Below are positions 32,382 to 40,885 of a stretch of 64,000 nt of DNA, in pieces. The notes beneath the pieces were generated by a model. That model was not told the origin of the DNA, made no database searches, and was given only the letters and a program-made list of their open reading frames with translations. Both the position numbers and the translations under genes were made by a program. Numbering within the stretch: position 1 is the stretch's first letter; each line of letters starts with the position of its first letter. The stretch is from an uncultured bacterium. Lineage in GTDB: Bacteria > Bacillota > Clostridia > Oscillospirales > Oscillospiraceae. The stretch is taken from contig CATKXO010000011.1 of NCBI GenBank assembly GCA_949840775.1, positions 1 to 64,000 on the forward strand, in the 5' to 3' direction.

Positions 32382-33845
32382 TTATTTCAGCTTCCAGGCC
32401 AGGTCGGACAGGAACAGGTCGTGCTCCAGGGACTCCACGGTGGTGTCCCTGGTGATGTGGACAAACTCGATATCCAGCATGTTGGCCCAGTCCTTCATCT
32501 GTTCGGTGGTAACGTCGTAGCTGAGGACGGTGTGGTGGGCACCCCCGGCGGTAATCCAGCACTCCACCCCGGTGGTGAGGGAGGGCTCGGCCTGCCACAT
32601 CACCCGGGCCACGGGCAGGTTGGGCATGGGCAGGATGGGCTTGACGCAGTGGATGTCCTGGCAGATCAGGCGCAGGCGGCCCCCCATATCGATGAGGCTG
32701 ACCACAATGGCGTCCCCCTCCTTGCCCTCGAAGACCAGCCGGGCGGGGTCCTTCTCGTTCATGCCGATGCCTAAGTGGTGGGTCTCAATCCGGGGCTTGG
32801 CGGCGGCACAGCAGGGGCAGACCTCCAGCATGTGGGCCCCCAGGGAGTACTCCCTGCCCTCCTCCAGGTTATAGGTGTAGTCCTCCATGAACAGGGAGCA
32901 GCCGTTGCCGTTCTCGCCCATGGCCTTGAGGATGGCGGTCATGGCGGCCACCTTCCAGTCGCCCTCGCCGCCGTAGCCGTAGCCCTGGGCCATCAGGTGC
33001 TGGCTGGCCAGGCCGGGGAGCTGCTCCATGCCATACAGGTCCTGGAAGGTGTTAGAGAAGGCTTTGCACCCCTCAGCGTCCATCATCTTCTTGATGGCGA
33101 TCTCCTCCCGGGCCTGATAGCGGATGTGGTCGATCTTGTCGGTGGCGATGTCGTAACTGGCCCTGTAGGTGTCCATCAGGGCGTCGATCTCCTCCTCGGT
33201 GACGGCGTTCATCACCTTCACCAGGTCGCCCACGGCCCAGGTGTTCACCTGCCAGCCCAGCTTGGTCTGGACCTCCACCTTGTCCCCCTCGGTGACGGCC
33301 ACCTCACGCATATTGTCGCCAAAGCGCATGACCTTCATGCTCTTGGACACGGCCACGCCCACGGCGGCTTTCATCCAGCTGCCGATGCGGTCCCGGACGG
33401 ACTGGTCCTGCCAGTGTCCGGCGATGACCTTTCGGGGCTTGCGCAGCCGGGCCCCGATAAACCCGTGTTCCCGGTCACCGTGGGCGGCCTGGTTCAGGTT
33501 CATGAAGTCCATGTCGATCTCCTCGTTGGGGATGGCCCGGTTGTACTGGGTGACAAAGTGGCACCAGGGCTTTTGCAGGTCCCGCAGCCCGTCAATCCAC
33601 ATCTTGGAGGGGGAGAAGGTGTGGCACCAGGTGAGGATGCCGGCGCAGGAGCTGTCATAGTTGGCCTCCTTGACCACGTCAGCGATCTCCTTGTTGGTCT
33701 TGGCAGTCACCTTATAGACCAGGGGGAAGGGCAGGGCCTTGCTCAGCTCGTCTGCCATCTCCTGAGCCCGGGCGGCCACCGTCTCCAGCACCTCGGGGCC
33801 GTACAGGAACTGACTGCCCACCACAAACCAGAACGAATAATTCAT
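32382..33845 (-). CDS. araA: L-arabinose isomerase
   Basis: 487 residues, normal length. Starts MNYSFWFVVGSQFLYGPEVLE. GILTWCHTFSPSKMWI, FMNLNQAAHGDREHGFI, GYGYGGEGDWKVAA and MLEVCPCCAAAKPRIETHHLGIG, with Mn-binding Glu/His residues, define AraA, which isomerises L-arabinose to L-ribulose. AAGGAGG precedes the ATG. It lies between repeat-containing gaps in the arabinose operon, upstream of araD. Confidence 0.97.
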   Translation of the reverse strand: MNYSFWFVVGSQFLYGPEVLETVAARAQEMADELSKALPFPLVYKVTAKTNKEIADVVKEANYDSSCAGILTWCHTFSPSKMWIDGLRDLQKPWCHFVTQYNRAIPNEEIDMDFMNLNQAAHGDREHGFIGARLRKPRKVIAGHWQDQSVRDRIGSWMKAAVGVAVSKSMKVMRFGDNMREVAVTEGDKVEVQTKLGWQVNTWAVGDLVKVMNAVTEEEIDALMDTYRASYDIATDKIDHIRYQAREEIAIKKMMDAEGCKAFSNTFQDLYGMEQLPGLASQHLMAQGYGYGGEGDWKVAAMTAILKAMGENGNGCSLFMEDYTYNLEEGREYSLGAHMLEVCPCCAAAKPRIETHHLGIGMNEKDPARLVFEGKEGDAIVVSLIDMGGRLRLICQDIHCVKPILPMPNLPVARVMWQAEPSLTTGVECWITAGGAHHTVLSYDVTTEQMKDWANMLDIEFVHITRDTTVESLEHDLFLSDLAWKLK

Positions 33846-33869
33846 AGGATCTACCTCCTTGCAATTTCT

Positions 33870-33938
33870 GTAGGGGCGGCCTGTGGCCGCCCGTTCGTCA
33901 TGGGGCGGGTATCGCGGGCGGCCACAGGCCGCCCCTAC
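33870..33938. repeat. Perfect 24-bp inverted repeat of the GTAGGGGCGG family
   Basis: Left arm 33870-33893 begins GTAGGGGCGGCCTGTGGCCG; the right arm 33915-33938 is its exact complement, with a 21-nt loop. It lies between the FGGY kinase and araA genes. The left arm matches the left arm of the element at 46071 base for base. Confidence 0.85.
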
Positions 33939-33954
33939 ATGCCCGGAAAGAGAT

Positions 33955-35481
33955 TTACAGCGTATCTACCGCCGTCTTTTCCACGTCCAGCAGCGCCTTG
34001 TACCGCTGGATATAGGCGTTGAAGCCCTCCACGGCGGCGGGATCGGGCCGGATGGTGGAGCCGGACGCCCCGGCGAACACCTTCTGAGACAAGAAGTCCT
34101 CCAGGCGCTCCCCCTCCCCCCGGTTCAGCAGGAAGGAGGCCAGCAGGGCCATGCCGTAGGGCCCGCCCTCCCCGGCGGTCTCCATGCAGGTGACGGGGGC
34201 GTTGCAGGCAGCGGCCATGTAGCTCTGGCCCACCACCGGGGTCTTGAACAGCCCGCCGTGGCCGGTGAGGGAGTCGATGGCCACCTGCTCGGCGGCCAGG
34301 ATGTCCATGCCGATTTTCAGGGTAGCCATGGTGGCGTAGAGCTGGGAACGGAAGAAGTTGGCCAGGGTAAACCTTGTCTCCGGGGTACGGACCACCAGGG
34401 GACGGCCGGCGTCCATGTGGGTGACTCCCTCCCCGGCCAGGTAGTTGCACACCAGCACGCCGCCGCAGTCCGGGTCCCCCTCCAGGCTCTTCTCATAGAG
34501 CCTGGTGTACAGCTCCCCGGCGTCGGGGGCAGCCCCAAAGAGCTGGGCGGTCTCCTTCAGGACATTCACCCAGGCGTTGGTGTCGTTGGTGCAGTTGTTG
34601 CAGTGGACCATGGCCACCGGCGCCCCGGTGGGGGTGGTCACCAGGTCGATCTCCTCGTAAACCTTCTTCAGGGGCTTTTCCAGCACCACCATGGAGAAGA
34701 TGGAAGTGCCGGCGGACACGTTGCCCGTCCGGGGGGCCACGGCGTTGGTGGCGGTCATGCCGGTGCCCGCGTCCCCCTCGGCGGGGGCGAAGGGAATCCC
34801 GGCGGGGAGCAGGCCGTCCAGCAGGGCGGAGCCCGATTCGGTGAGGGCCCCGGCGGGCTCGCCTGCGGCCAGCACCTTGGGCAGCAGGTCCTCCAGCTTC
34901 CAGGGCAGGTCTTTTACCTTGGACAGGGCATTGAACCTGACTGTCATCCCGGCGTCGTAGTCCATGGCCGCGCTGTCGATGGGGAACATGCCGCTGGCCT
35001 CGCCCACGCCCACGGCGTTCACGCCGGTGAGCTTGTAGTGGATATACCCGGCCAGGGTGGTGAGATGGGCAATTTTGGGGACATGGTATTCCCCGTTGAG
35101 CACCGCCTGATACAGGTGGGCGATGGACCAACGCTGGGGGATATTGAAGCCGAACAGCGCCGTCAGCTCCGCCGCGGCTTCTCCCGTGATGGTGTTCTGC
35201 CAGGTGCGGAAGGGGGTAAGCAGGTTCCAGTCCTTGTCAAAGGCCAGGTAGCCATGCATCATGGCGGACACCCCGGCGGCGGCGATGTCTTCCCGGTTCT
35301 CCACCTGGGACAGGGCGGCCTTTAAGCCGGTCCACACCTCCTCCAGGGGGTAGGTCCAAACGCCGTTCTCGTAGCGGGAGGCCCAGGTGTAGTCTCCGGA
35401 GGAAATTGGCTTGAAGTCGCCGTCGATGGTGACGGCCTTAATCCGGGTGGAACCCAGCTCAATGCCTAAACAGGTTTTCAT
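33955..35481 (-). CDS. FGGY-family carbohydrate kinase, probable ribulokinase
   Basis: 508 residues. The FGGY N-terminal domain begins [21 protein letters not shown]. The C-terminal domain includes [28 protein letters not shown] and [20 protein letters not shown]. Phosphorylates a sugar, most simply L-ribulose given flanking araA and araD, but it is closer to xylulokinase-type FGGY proteins than to long AraB (about 560), so ribulokinase is inferred from context. GGAGGG precedes the ATG. It lies 12 nt downstream of the YjfF-like permease gene. Confidence 0.85.
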   Translation of the reverse strand: MKTCLGIELGSTRIKAVTIDGDFKPISSGDYTWASRYENGVWTYPLEEVWTGLKAALSQVENREDIAAAGVSAMMHGYLAFDKDWNLLTPFRTWQNTITGEAAAELTALFGFNIPQRWSIAHLYQAVLNGEYHVPKIAHLTTLAGYIHYKLTGVNAVGVGEASGMFPIDSAAMDYDAGMTVRFNALSKVKDLPWKLEDLLPKVLAAGEPAGALTESGSALLDGLLPAGIPFAPAEGDAGTGMTATNAVAPRTGNVSAGTSIFSMVVLEKPLKKVYEEIDLVTTPTGAPVAMVHCNNCTNDTNAWVNVLKETAQLFGAAPDAGELYTRLYEKSLEGDPDCGGVLVCNYLAGEGVTHMDAGRPLVVRTPETRFTLANFFRSQLYATMATLKIGMDILAAEQVAIDSLTGHGGLFKTPVVGQSYMAAACNAPVTCMETAGEGGPYGMALLASFLLNRGEGERLEDFLSQKVFAGASGSTIRPDPAAVEGFNAYIQRYKALLDVEKTAVDTL

Positions 35482-35493
35482 GTTGCACCCTCC

Positions 35494-36546
35494 TTACTGC
35501 TTGCTGGTGTTCTTGCGCAGCAGCACAATGCTCTGGATCACCAGGAACAGGCAGAGCATACCGGCCACGGTGATGTTGGACCACCAGGCCTCGTCAAAGC
35601 CCAGAGAGGAGACGATGCGCTTGATGGTGTTTAGGGAAAGCACGCCGAAGAAGGTGCCCACCACATTGCCCACGCCGCCGGTGAGCAGGGTGCCGCCGAT
35701 GATGGAGGAGGCGATGGCGTTCATCTCGTCCCCCGCGCCGTTGGCCACGTCGCCGCTGCCCACGTGGAGGAAGTAGAGGATGCCGCCCAGGCCGGCCAGC
35801 AGGGAGCACAGCACATGGGCCAGGAACTTGGTGCGGCGCACGTTGATGCCCAGCATGTTTGCGCTCTGGTTGTTGCCGCCCACGGCGTAAAAGGCGCGGC
35901 CCAGCTTAGTCCAGCGCAGCATGCAGAACAGCAGCACCACCACCAGCAGGGCGATGACCACGCCCACCTCCACGTAGGCGGGGATGTACACGCCCAGCTT
36001 ATTGGGGGAACCCAGACCGGGGACAATGACACGGGTGTCCTTCACCGCCAGGAAACCCTCGTTGGTCACCCGGATGGGCTCCTTGCTGACGATGGTGGTC
36101 ATGCCCTTGGCGAAGAACATGCCCGCCAGGGAGATGATAAAGGGCTGGATGCCCAGGTGGGCCACCAGAAAGCCCTGGACCACGCCGAAGGCCAGGCCGA
36201 TGCCCAGGCCGATGAGGATGACCGTGAGCATATTGCCGCCCTGCTGTTCCAGATTTACCGCGCAGACCATGCACACCAGACTGGTGACGGCGCCCACGCT
36301 GATGTCGATGCCGCCGGTAATCATGACGATGCTCATGCCACAGGACAGAACGATGAGGGAGGCGTTGTTATTCAGAATGTTGAGGAAGTTCTGGGGCTTG
36401 GCGAAGCTGCCGCCCAGGAAGAATACGGCGGACAGGTACAGGATGAAAAAGACCACAACCGTAATGGTAAGCAGCAGATTGGTATCCGTCATGGCGACGC
36501 GGTCCTTAAGCCGCCCCTGTTTGTCAAGTGCAATCCCTTTCGGCAT
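35494..36546 (-). CDS. Sugar ABC transporter permease (YjfF/RbsC type)
   Basis: 350 residues with about eight to ten membrane segments and the RbsC/YjfF signature GGGTDLSVG-like (here ITGGIDISVGAVTSLVCMV) plus FAVGGNNQSANMLGIN near 225 (GGN..AA motif region). It is the fourth component of a YtfQRT-YjfF importer with the permease encoded immediately upstream (1 nt gap), ATPase and binding protein. The YtfQRT-YjfF system of E. coli imports galactofuranose; here the arabinose operon context suggests arabinofuranose or arabinose. Confidence 0.88.
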   Translation of the reverse strand: MPKGIALDKQGRLKDRVAMTDTNLLLTITVVVFFILYLSAVFFLGGSFAKPQNFLNILNNNASLIVLSCGMSIVMITGGIDISVGAVTSLVCMVCAVNLEQQGGNMLTVILIGLGIGLAFGVVQGFLVAHLGIQPFIISLAGMFFAKGMTTIVSKEPIRVTNEGFLAVKDTRVIVPGLGSPNKLGVYIPAYVEVGVVIALLVVVLLFCMLRWTKLGRAFYAVGGNNQSANMLGINVRRTKFLAHVLCSLLAGLGGILYFLHVGSGDVANGAGDEMNAIASSIIGGTLLTGGVGNVVGTFFGVLSLNTIKRIVSSLGFDEAWWSNITVAGMLCLFLVIQSIVLLRKNTSKQ

Positions 36547-36547
36547 G

Positions 36548-37657
36548 TCAGGACACCTCCTTTGCAGCTTTGGCGGGCGCTTTCTTCATGCTGGCCAGCT
36601 TCTCCCGCACCACCGGGGCGCTGAGCACCACCAGCAGAATGACCACCACCGCCTTGTAGGCGGGCAGAGCCGTGGAGGGCACGTCGTACTTATAGAGGGT
36701 AGTGGTCAGGAACTGGATCACATAGGCCCCCAGGATGGAGCCGTAGATGTTGAACTTGCCGCCGGACAGGGCGTTGCCCCCCAGGGCCACCGCCAGGATG
36801 GCGTCCATCTCAATGTTCTCCGCGATGCGGGAGTAATTGATGGACCCGCTGCGGCTGACCCGGATAAAGCCGGCAATGGCCACGCACACCCCCAGAATCA
36901 CATAGGTGAGCAGCTTAATCAGCTTGGGGTCCAGGCCGTTGAGCCGGGAGGAGTTGGCGTTGATGCCCACCGACTGGGTATACAGCCCCAGGGTGGTGAA
37001 CTTCAGCACCAGCCAGAAAATCAGAATCACAAGGGCGGTGATAAAAACGGGGGTGGGAATGGGGATGCCGGGGAGGAAGGTCCCCGCATACTTAAAGGTG
37101 ATGTCGTTCATAATGGGCAGCTGATTGTTGTTGATCCAGGCGGCGATGGAGCGGCCTGCGGTAAACATAATCAGGGTGGCCACCATGGGCTGGATTTTGA
37201 AGTAGGCCACCAGCGTGCCGTTGAAAGCGCCGAAGACCATGCTCACCAGAATCCCGATGAGGACGGCCAGAATCAGGGGCATGTGCATGGTGTTGGCAGA
37301 CACCTCATTGCCGCACACCATCCGGAGGATCACGCTGCCGGCGATAGCCATGGTGGCGCCCACCGAGATATCCTGTCCGCCGGAGGAGGCAGTCACCAGC
37401 GTCATGCCGATGGCCAGAATCACCAGCTCAGATGCGTTGTCCAGCACCGAAATGATGTTGCCGCTGAGTACCGGGTTGCCCAGGCTGTTCTCCTTCACTG
37501 AGATGGCGAAGAAGGACGGGTCAGCAATCAGGTTAAACAGCACCAGCAGAATCAGCGCCGCCACGGGGATGAACAGCTGCTGCCGGGTAAGCCGCTTGAA
37601 GAGGCTCTCGTCGGGCCGCTTCACCTGGGTCTCAGGATTTTTCACGGGGGTCGTCAT
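36548..37657 (-). CDS. Sugar ABC transporter permease (YtfT type)
   Basis: 369 residues, membrane protein with signature GGQDISVGATMAIAGSVI and GGNALSGGKFNIYGSILG; a cytoplasmic N-terminus of about 30 residues precedes the first helix. Its ATG overlaps the ATPase stop (ATGA). It pairs with the YjfF-like permease to form the channel. RbsC-family proteins of this pair differ mainly in the first loop. Confidence 0.88.
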   Translation of the reverse strand: MTTPVKNPETQVKRPDESLFKRLTRQQLFIPVAALILLVLFNLIADPSFFAISVKENSLGNPVLSGNIISVLDNASELVILAIGMTLVTASSGGQDISVGATMAIAGSVILRMVCGNEVSANTMHMPLILAVLIGILVSMVFGAFNGTLVAYFKIQPMVATLIMFTAGRSIAAWINNNQLPIMNDITFKYAGTFLPGIPIPTPVFITALVILIFWLVLKFTTLGLYTQSVGINANSSRLNGLDPKLIKLLTYVILGVCVAIAGFIRVSRSGSINYSRIAENIEMDAILAVALGGNALSGGKFNIYGSILGAYVIQFLTTTLYKYDVPSTALPAYKAVVVILLVVLSAPVVREKLASMKKAPAKAAKEVS

Positions 37658-39171
37658 TGCTCATCACCTCCTGCGATAGTCGCCATAATCTTGGACTGGG
37701 TCAGGTCCTCGCCGGTGAGCTCGCCCACCGCCTTCCGGTCCCGCATGACGATGAGCCGGGAGCAGGTGCGCAGCATCTCGTCAATCTCCGAGGAGATGAA
37801 GGTGATGCTCTTGCCCTTCTCCGCCAGCTTCAGGACCAGCTTTTGGATTTCGATTTTGGTGCCGATGTCGATGCCCCGGGTGGGCTCGTCCAGAATCAGG
37901 TACTTGGGGTCGGTGAGCAGCCACCGGGCCAGGATGCACTTCTGCTGGTTGCCGCCGGACAGGGACTTGATGGGGGTGTCCGCCGAGGCGGTTTTGATCT
38001 CCAGCAGCTCAATGTAGTTGTCGGCAAAGGCCTCGGCCTGGGCCCTGGAGATGGGCCGGAAAAAGCCCTTCATCACCTGATAGGCCAGGATGATATTTTC
38101 CCGCACAGACAGGTCGCCCACAATGCCGTCGCCCTTCCGGTCCTCCGGCAGATAACCGATGCCCTGCTTCATGGCGTCCAGGGGCTTTTTGATCCTGACC
38201 TCCCTGCCGTCCATCTTCACGGCGCCGCCGGTGACGTGGTCGGCGCCGAAAATGGCCCGGACGCACTCGCTGCGCCCGGAACCCAGCAGCCCGGTAAAGC
38301 CGTTGACCTCCCCCTTGCGGATGGAGAAGTCGAAGGGCTTGATGCCCGCATTGCTGCACAGCTCCGTGGCCTCCAGTACCGGAGCCCCGTCCTGGCTGAT
38401 GGCCGCGCCGCCGGACTCGCCCTTGATGTCGGCCATGTCGTCCAGCTCCTTGCCCAGCATCTTGCTGACCAGCTGGACCCGGGGCAGGTCCTCAATGACG
38501 TACTCCCCCACCAGCTGGCCGTCCCGGAGGACGGTAATCCGGTCGCAGACCTCATAGACCTGCTCCAGGAAGTGGGTGACGAAGATGATACCAACCCCCT
38601 TGGCCTTCAGGTCCCGCATCAGGCCAAAGAGCTTGACCACCTCCTGCTCGTCCAGGGAGGAGGTGGGCTCGTCCAGGATGAGCACCTTGCACTCCATGTC
38701 CACCGCCCGGGCGATGGCCACCATCTGCTGCACCGCAATGGAGCAGGTGCCTAGCTGCTGGGTGGGGCTGGCGGGGATGCCCAGGCTGCTGAGAATCCTG
38801 CCCGCGCCCTGGTTCATCTGCCTCCAGTTGGTCACGGCCCCCTTGGTGCGGCCGATGTACATATTTTCCGCCACGCTCAGGTTGGGGCACAGGGTAATCT
38901 CCTGATACACGGTGCTGATGCCCGCATTCTGGGCGTCCTGGGGGGAGCGGATGACCGCCGCGCCCTCAACGCCCCTGATGCGGACCTCGCCCCCGTCCTT
39001 GGGGTACACGCCGGTCAGCACCTTAATCAGGGTGGACTTGCCCGCGCCGTTCTCTCCCATCAGCGCGTGGATTTCCCCCTCCCGCAGGGTAAAATCCACG
39101 TCCTGAAGGGCGCGCACACCGGGGAAATACTTGCAGATGCCGCGCATTTCCAATACTGCGCCTTCCTGCAT
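37654..39171 (-). CDS. Sugar ABC transporter ATP-binding protein (YtfR type)
   Basis: 505 residues with two ABC domains, as in RbsA/XylG/YtfR. Domain 1: Walker A GENGAGKST near 40 and Walker B ILDEPTSSLDEQE. Domain 2: GLLGSGRSEC (degenerate Walker A), LSGGNQQKCILARW and YLILDEPTRGIDIGTK. It powers the YtfT/YjfF permease pair. GGAGG precedes the ATG. It is followed by both permeases and the pentose genes, consistent with uptake of the same sugar. Confidence 0.95.
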   Translation of the reverse strand: MQEGAVLEMRGICKYFPGVRALQDVDFTLREGEIHALMGENGAGKSTLIKVLTGVYPKDGGEVRIRGVEGAAVIRSPQDAQNAGISTVYQEITLCPNLSVAENMYIGRTKGAVTNWRQMNQGAGRILSSLGIPASPTQQLGTCSIAVQQMVAIARAVDMECKVLILDEPTSSLDEQEVVKLFGLMRDLKAKGVGIIFVTHFLEQVYEVCDRITVLRDGQLVGEYVIEDLPRVQLVSKMLGKELDDMADIKGESGGAAISQDGAPVLEATELCSNAGIKPFDFSIRKGEVNGFTGLLGSGRSECVRAIFGADHVTGGAVKMDGREVRIKKPLDAMKQGIGYLPEDRKGDGIVGDLSVRENIILAYQVMKGFFRPISRAQAEAFADNYIELLEIKTASADTPIKSLSGGNQQKCILARWLLTDPKYLILDEPTRGIDIGTKIEIQKLVLKLAEKGKSITFISSEIDEMLRTCSRLIVMRDRKAVGELTGEDLTQSKIMATIAGGDEQ

Positions 39172-39204
39172 AGGGATACGCCTCCATTCTCTCAGATTTT
39201 AAAG

Positions 39205-39236
39205 CACGCGGCGCGGCTGACATGCCGCGCCGCGTG
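39205..39236 (-). promoter_or_regulatory. Stem-loops between binding-protein and ATPase genes of the arabinose importer
   Basis: 13-bp perfect stem CACGCGGCGCGGC (39205-39217) with its complement (39224-39236). A second GTTTCG...CGAAAC stem lies at about 39255-39289. No T-run follows either. Such elements typically raise binding-protein mRNA relative to the rest of the operon. Confidence 0.6.
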
Positions 39237-39307
39237 TCGGGTCACGTGGTATTGTTTCGGGTTTCTCCCCGCCGGAGGCGGAGCGAAACTTTTGAATCAG
39301 AGGTCTG

Positions 39308-40339
39308 TTAAGTACCGTAGGTGTCCACGTCGGCCTGGGTGAGGGTGTTGCAGTCAAAGCCCTGCTCGGGGGTGTAGATGATCTTCTGAGCGGGCTCCTT
39401 GCCGGCGGCCAGGTCCTTGATGATGCTGTCAACGGTCTCAGCCTGCAGGGGGTTGCACAGGCCCATGTAGTTCCAGCGGCCGGCCAGGACCTCCTCAAAG
39501 GCCCACTTGTCGCTGTCGAAGCCCATGACGATCACGTCGCCGTCCTTGCCGTGGGTGATGCCGGCGGCGTCCAGAGCAGCCGCGGCGCCCCGGGCCATGC
39601 CGTTGTTCTCAGCATAGATCACGTTGAAGGGCTTGCCGGAGTCGATGACGGACTGGGTGATGGTGCGGGCGGTGGCCTCGTCCCAGTCGGCGGTCTGCTG
39701 GGTCACGTAATTCCAGTTGGCCTCGGCGGCAACCTTCTCGTCCAGAGCGCCGGTGCGGCCCAGCTGGGCGTCGGAGCCCATGTGGCCCTGGATGTGGATG
39801 ATGTTGTACTCGTCCAGGCCCTGGGCAGCCAGCCAGTCAACGGCGGTCTTGCCCTCGGCGGGCATGTCGGACACGACGGCGGCCACATACATGCTCTCGT
39901 CGGCCTCCAGCATACGGTCAAAGAGGATGACCTGGGTGCCGGCAGCCTGGGCGTCCTTCAGCACAGTGTCCCAGCCGGTGGTGGAAGCGGGGGAGAGGAG
40001 GAGGAAGTCCACCTCGTCCTGCACCATCTGCTGCGCGGTGGCGATCTGCTGGGCGGCGTCGTTGTTGTTGTAGAAGGTGGTCTTATAGCCGTTCTCCTCG
40101 GTGAAGGTGGCGCGCATGGCCGCGTCGTTGGCGGTGCGGTAGCCGGACTCGTTGGGGTCGTTGTTGATCACGCCGACGGTAATCAGCTCACCGGCGGAGG
40201 GGGCGGCGGGGGTGCTGGCAGCGGGAGTGCTCCCGGCGGCGGGGGTGCTGCTGGCAGCAGGGGTGTTGTTGTTGCCGCCGCAGGCAGCCAGAGACAGGGA
40301 CATGGCCGCGGCCAGGGCCAGGGCAAAAATCTTCTTCAT
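39308..40339 (-). CDS. Sugar ABC transporter substrate-binding lipoprotein (YtfQ type)
   Basis: 343 residues. The lipoprotein signal ends LSLAACGGNN (Cys about 20), then an Ala/Thr/Pro-rich linker (about 27-50) with repeated TPAA/STPA units, followed by the periplasmic-binding protein 1 fold: ITVGVINNDPNESGYRTAND, DFLLLSPASTTGWDTVL, HIQGHMGSDAQLGRTG and VIYAENNGMARGAAAALD. The start resembles the galactofuranose-binding protein YtfQ. It is the first gene of a minus-strand operon: binding protein, ATPase, two permeases, kinase, araA, araD. GAGGAAG precedes the ATG. Confidence 0.9.
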   Translation of the reverse strand: MKKIFALALAAAMSLSLAACGGNNNTPAASSTPAAGSTPAASTPAAPSAGELITVGVINNDPNESGYRTANDAAMRATFTEENGYKTTFYNNNDAAQQIATAQQMVQDEVDFLLLSPASTTGWDTVLKDAQAAGTQVILFDRMLEADESMYVAAVVSDMPAEGKTAVDWLAAQGLDEYNIIHIQGHMGSDAQLGRTGALDEKVAAEANWNYVTQQTADWDEATARTITQSVIDSGKPFNVIYAENNGMARGAAAALDAAGITHGKDGDVIVMGFDSDKWAFEEVLAGRWNYMGLCNPLQAETVDSIIKDLAAGKEPAQKIIYTPEQGFDCNTLTQADVDTYGT

Positions 40340-40432
40340 TTTACTTCCTCACTTTCTATTCATCAGCTGTTTTCCAATCAGAGCGCCCCCTCTGCTGCCG
40401 CTTCGGAGGTCCTCCCTTGGAGCTACACTCGC

Positions 40433-40461
40433 ATTAAACCCCATTTAACCGGGAAAGTCAA
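40433..40461 (-). promoter_or_regulatory. Promoter of the arabinose transport-catabolism operon
   Basis: Minus strand TTGACT (40461-40456), 17-nt spacer, TTTAAT (40438-40433), giving a leader of about 85 nt. Confidence 0.6.
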
Positions 40462-40485
40462 TACATTTTTTGTCTGTTCGGCCAG

Positions 40486-40841
40486 ATTCGTACCATTAAA
40501 TAATACAAATTTTATCTGTTTCAAATAAATAGGTACAACTTTGACAGATCATTTCCCGTTCCACAGTTGACAGGTTCATTATTTTACGATAAAGCGGCCA
40601 AAAATGTTGATTTTCTCACCATTCTTCCGCGCCCCGGAAAATTTTCCCCGGTTGTAAACTTGCCTATATCCCCGGGCAAACTTTGTTTTTTTTCGAGGGA
40701 GGTTTAGAAATTTCCAGTCAAACGTCTTTTTTCTTTTCTAAAAACCAGACAAATTTTATCCATCGGTATGTGGAAAGTGTGAAATCCAATAGGATATCCA
40801 ACCACTTTATTGGTCTGTTTTTACACATTACCTGTTATAAT
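40486..40841 (+). promoter_or_regulatory. Divergent araR region with repeated ACAAATTTTATC elements
   Basis: The 546-nt gap between the importer and AraR genes contains ACAAATTTTATC twice (40505-40516, 40749-40760). It also has AraR-like half sites ATTCGTAC (40486-40493), ATACAAAT (40503-40510) and GTACAAC (40533-40539), recalling the ATTTGTACGTACAAAT boxes of Bacillus AraR. The araR promoter has an extended -10, TGTTATAAT, ending at 40841. No ORF of note lies in the gap. Confidence 0.5.
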
Positions 40842-40885
40842 GGTAGTCAAGCTTTGGAGCAGACACCGAAAGGCGGGAGAACAGC

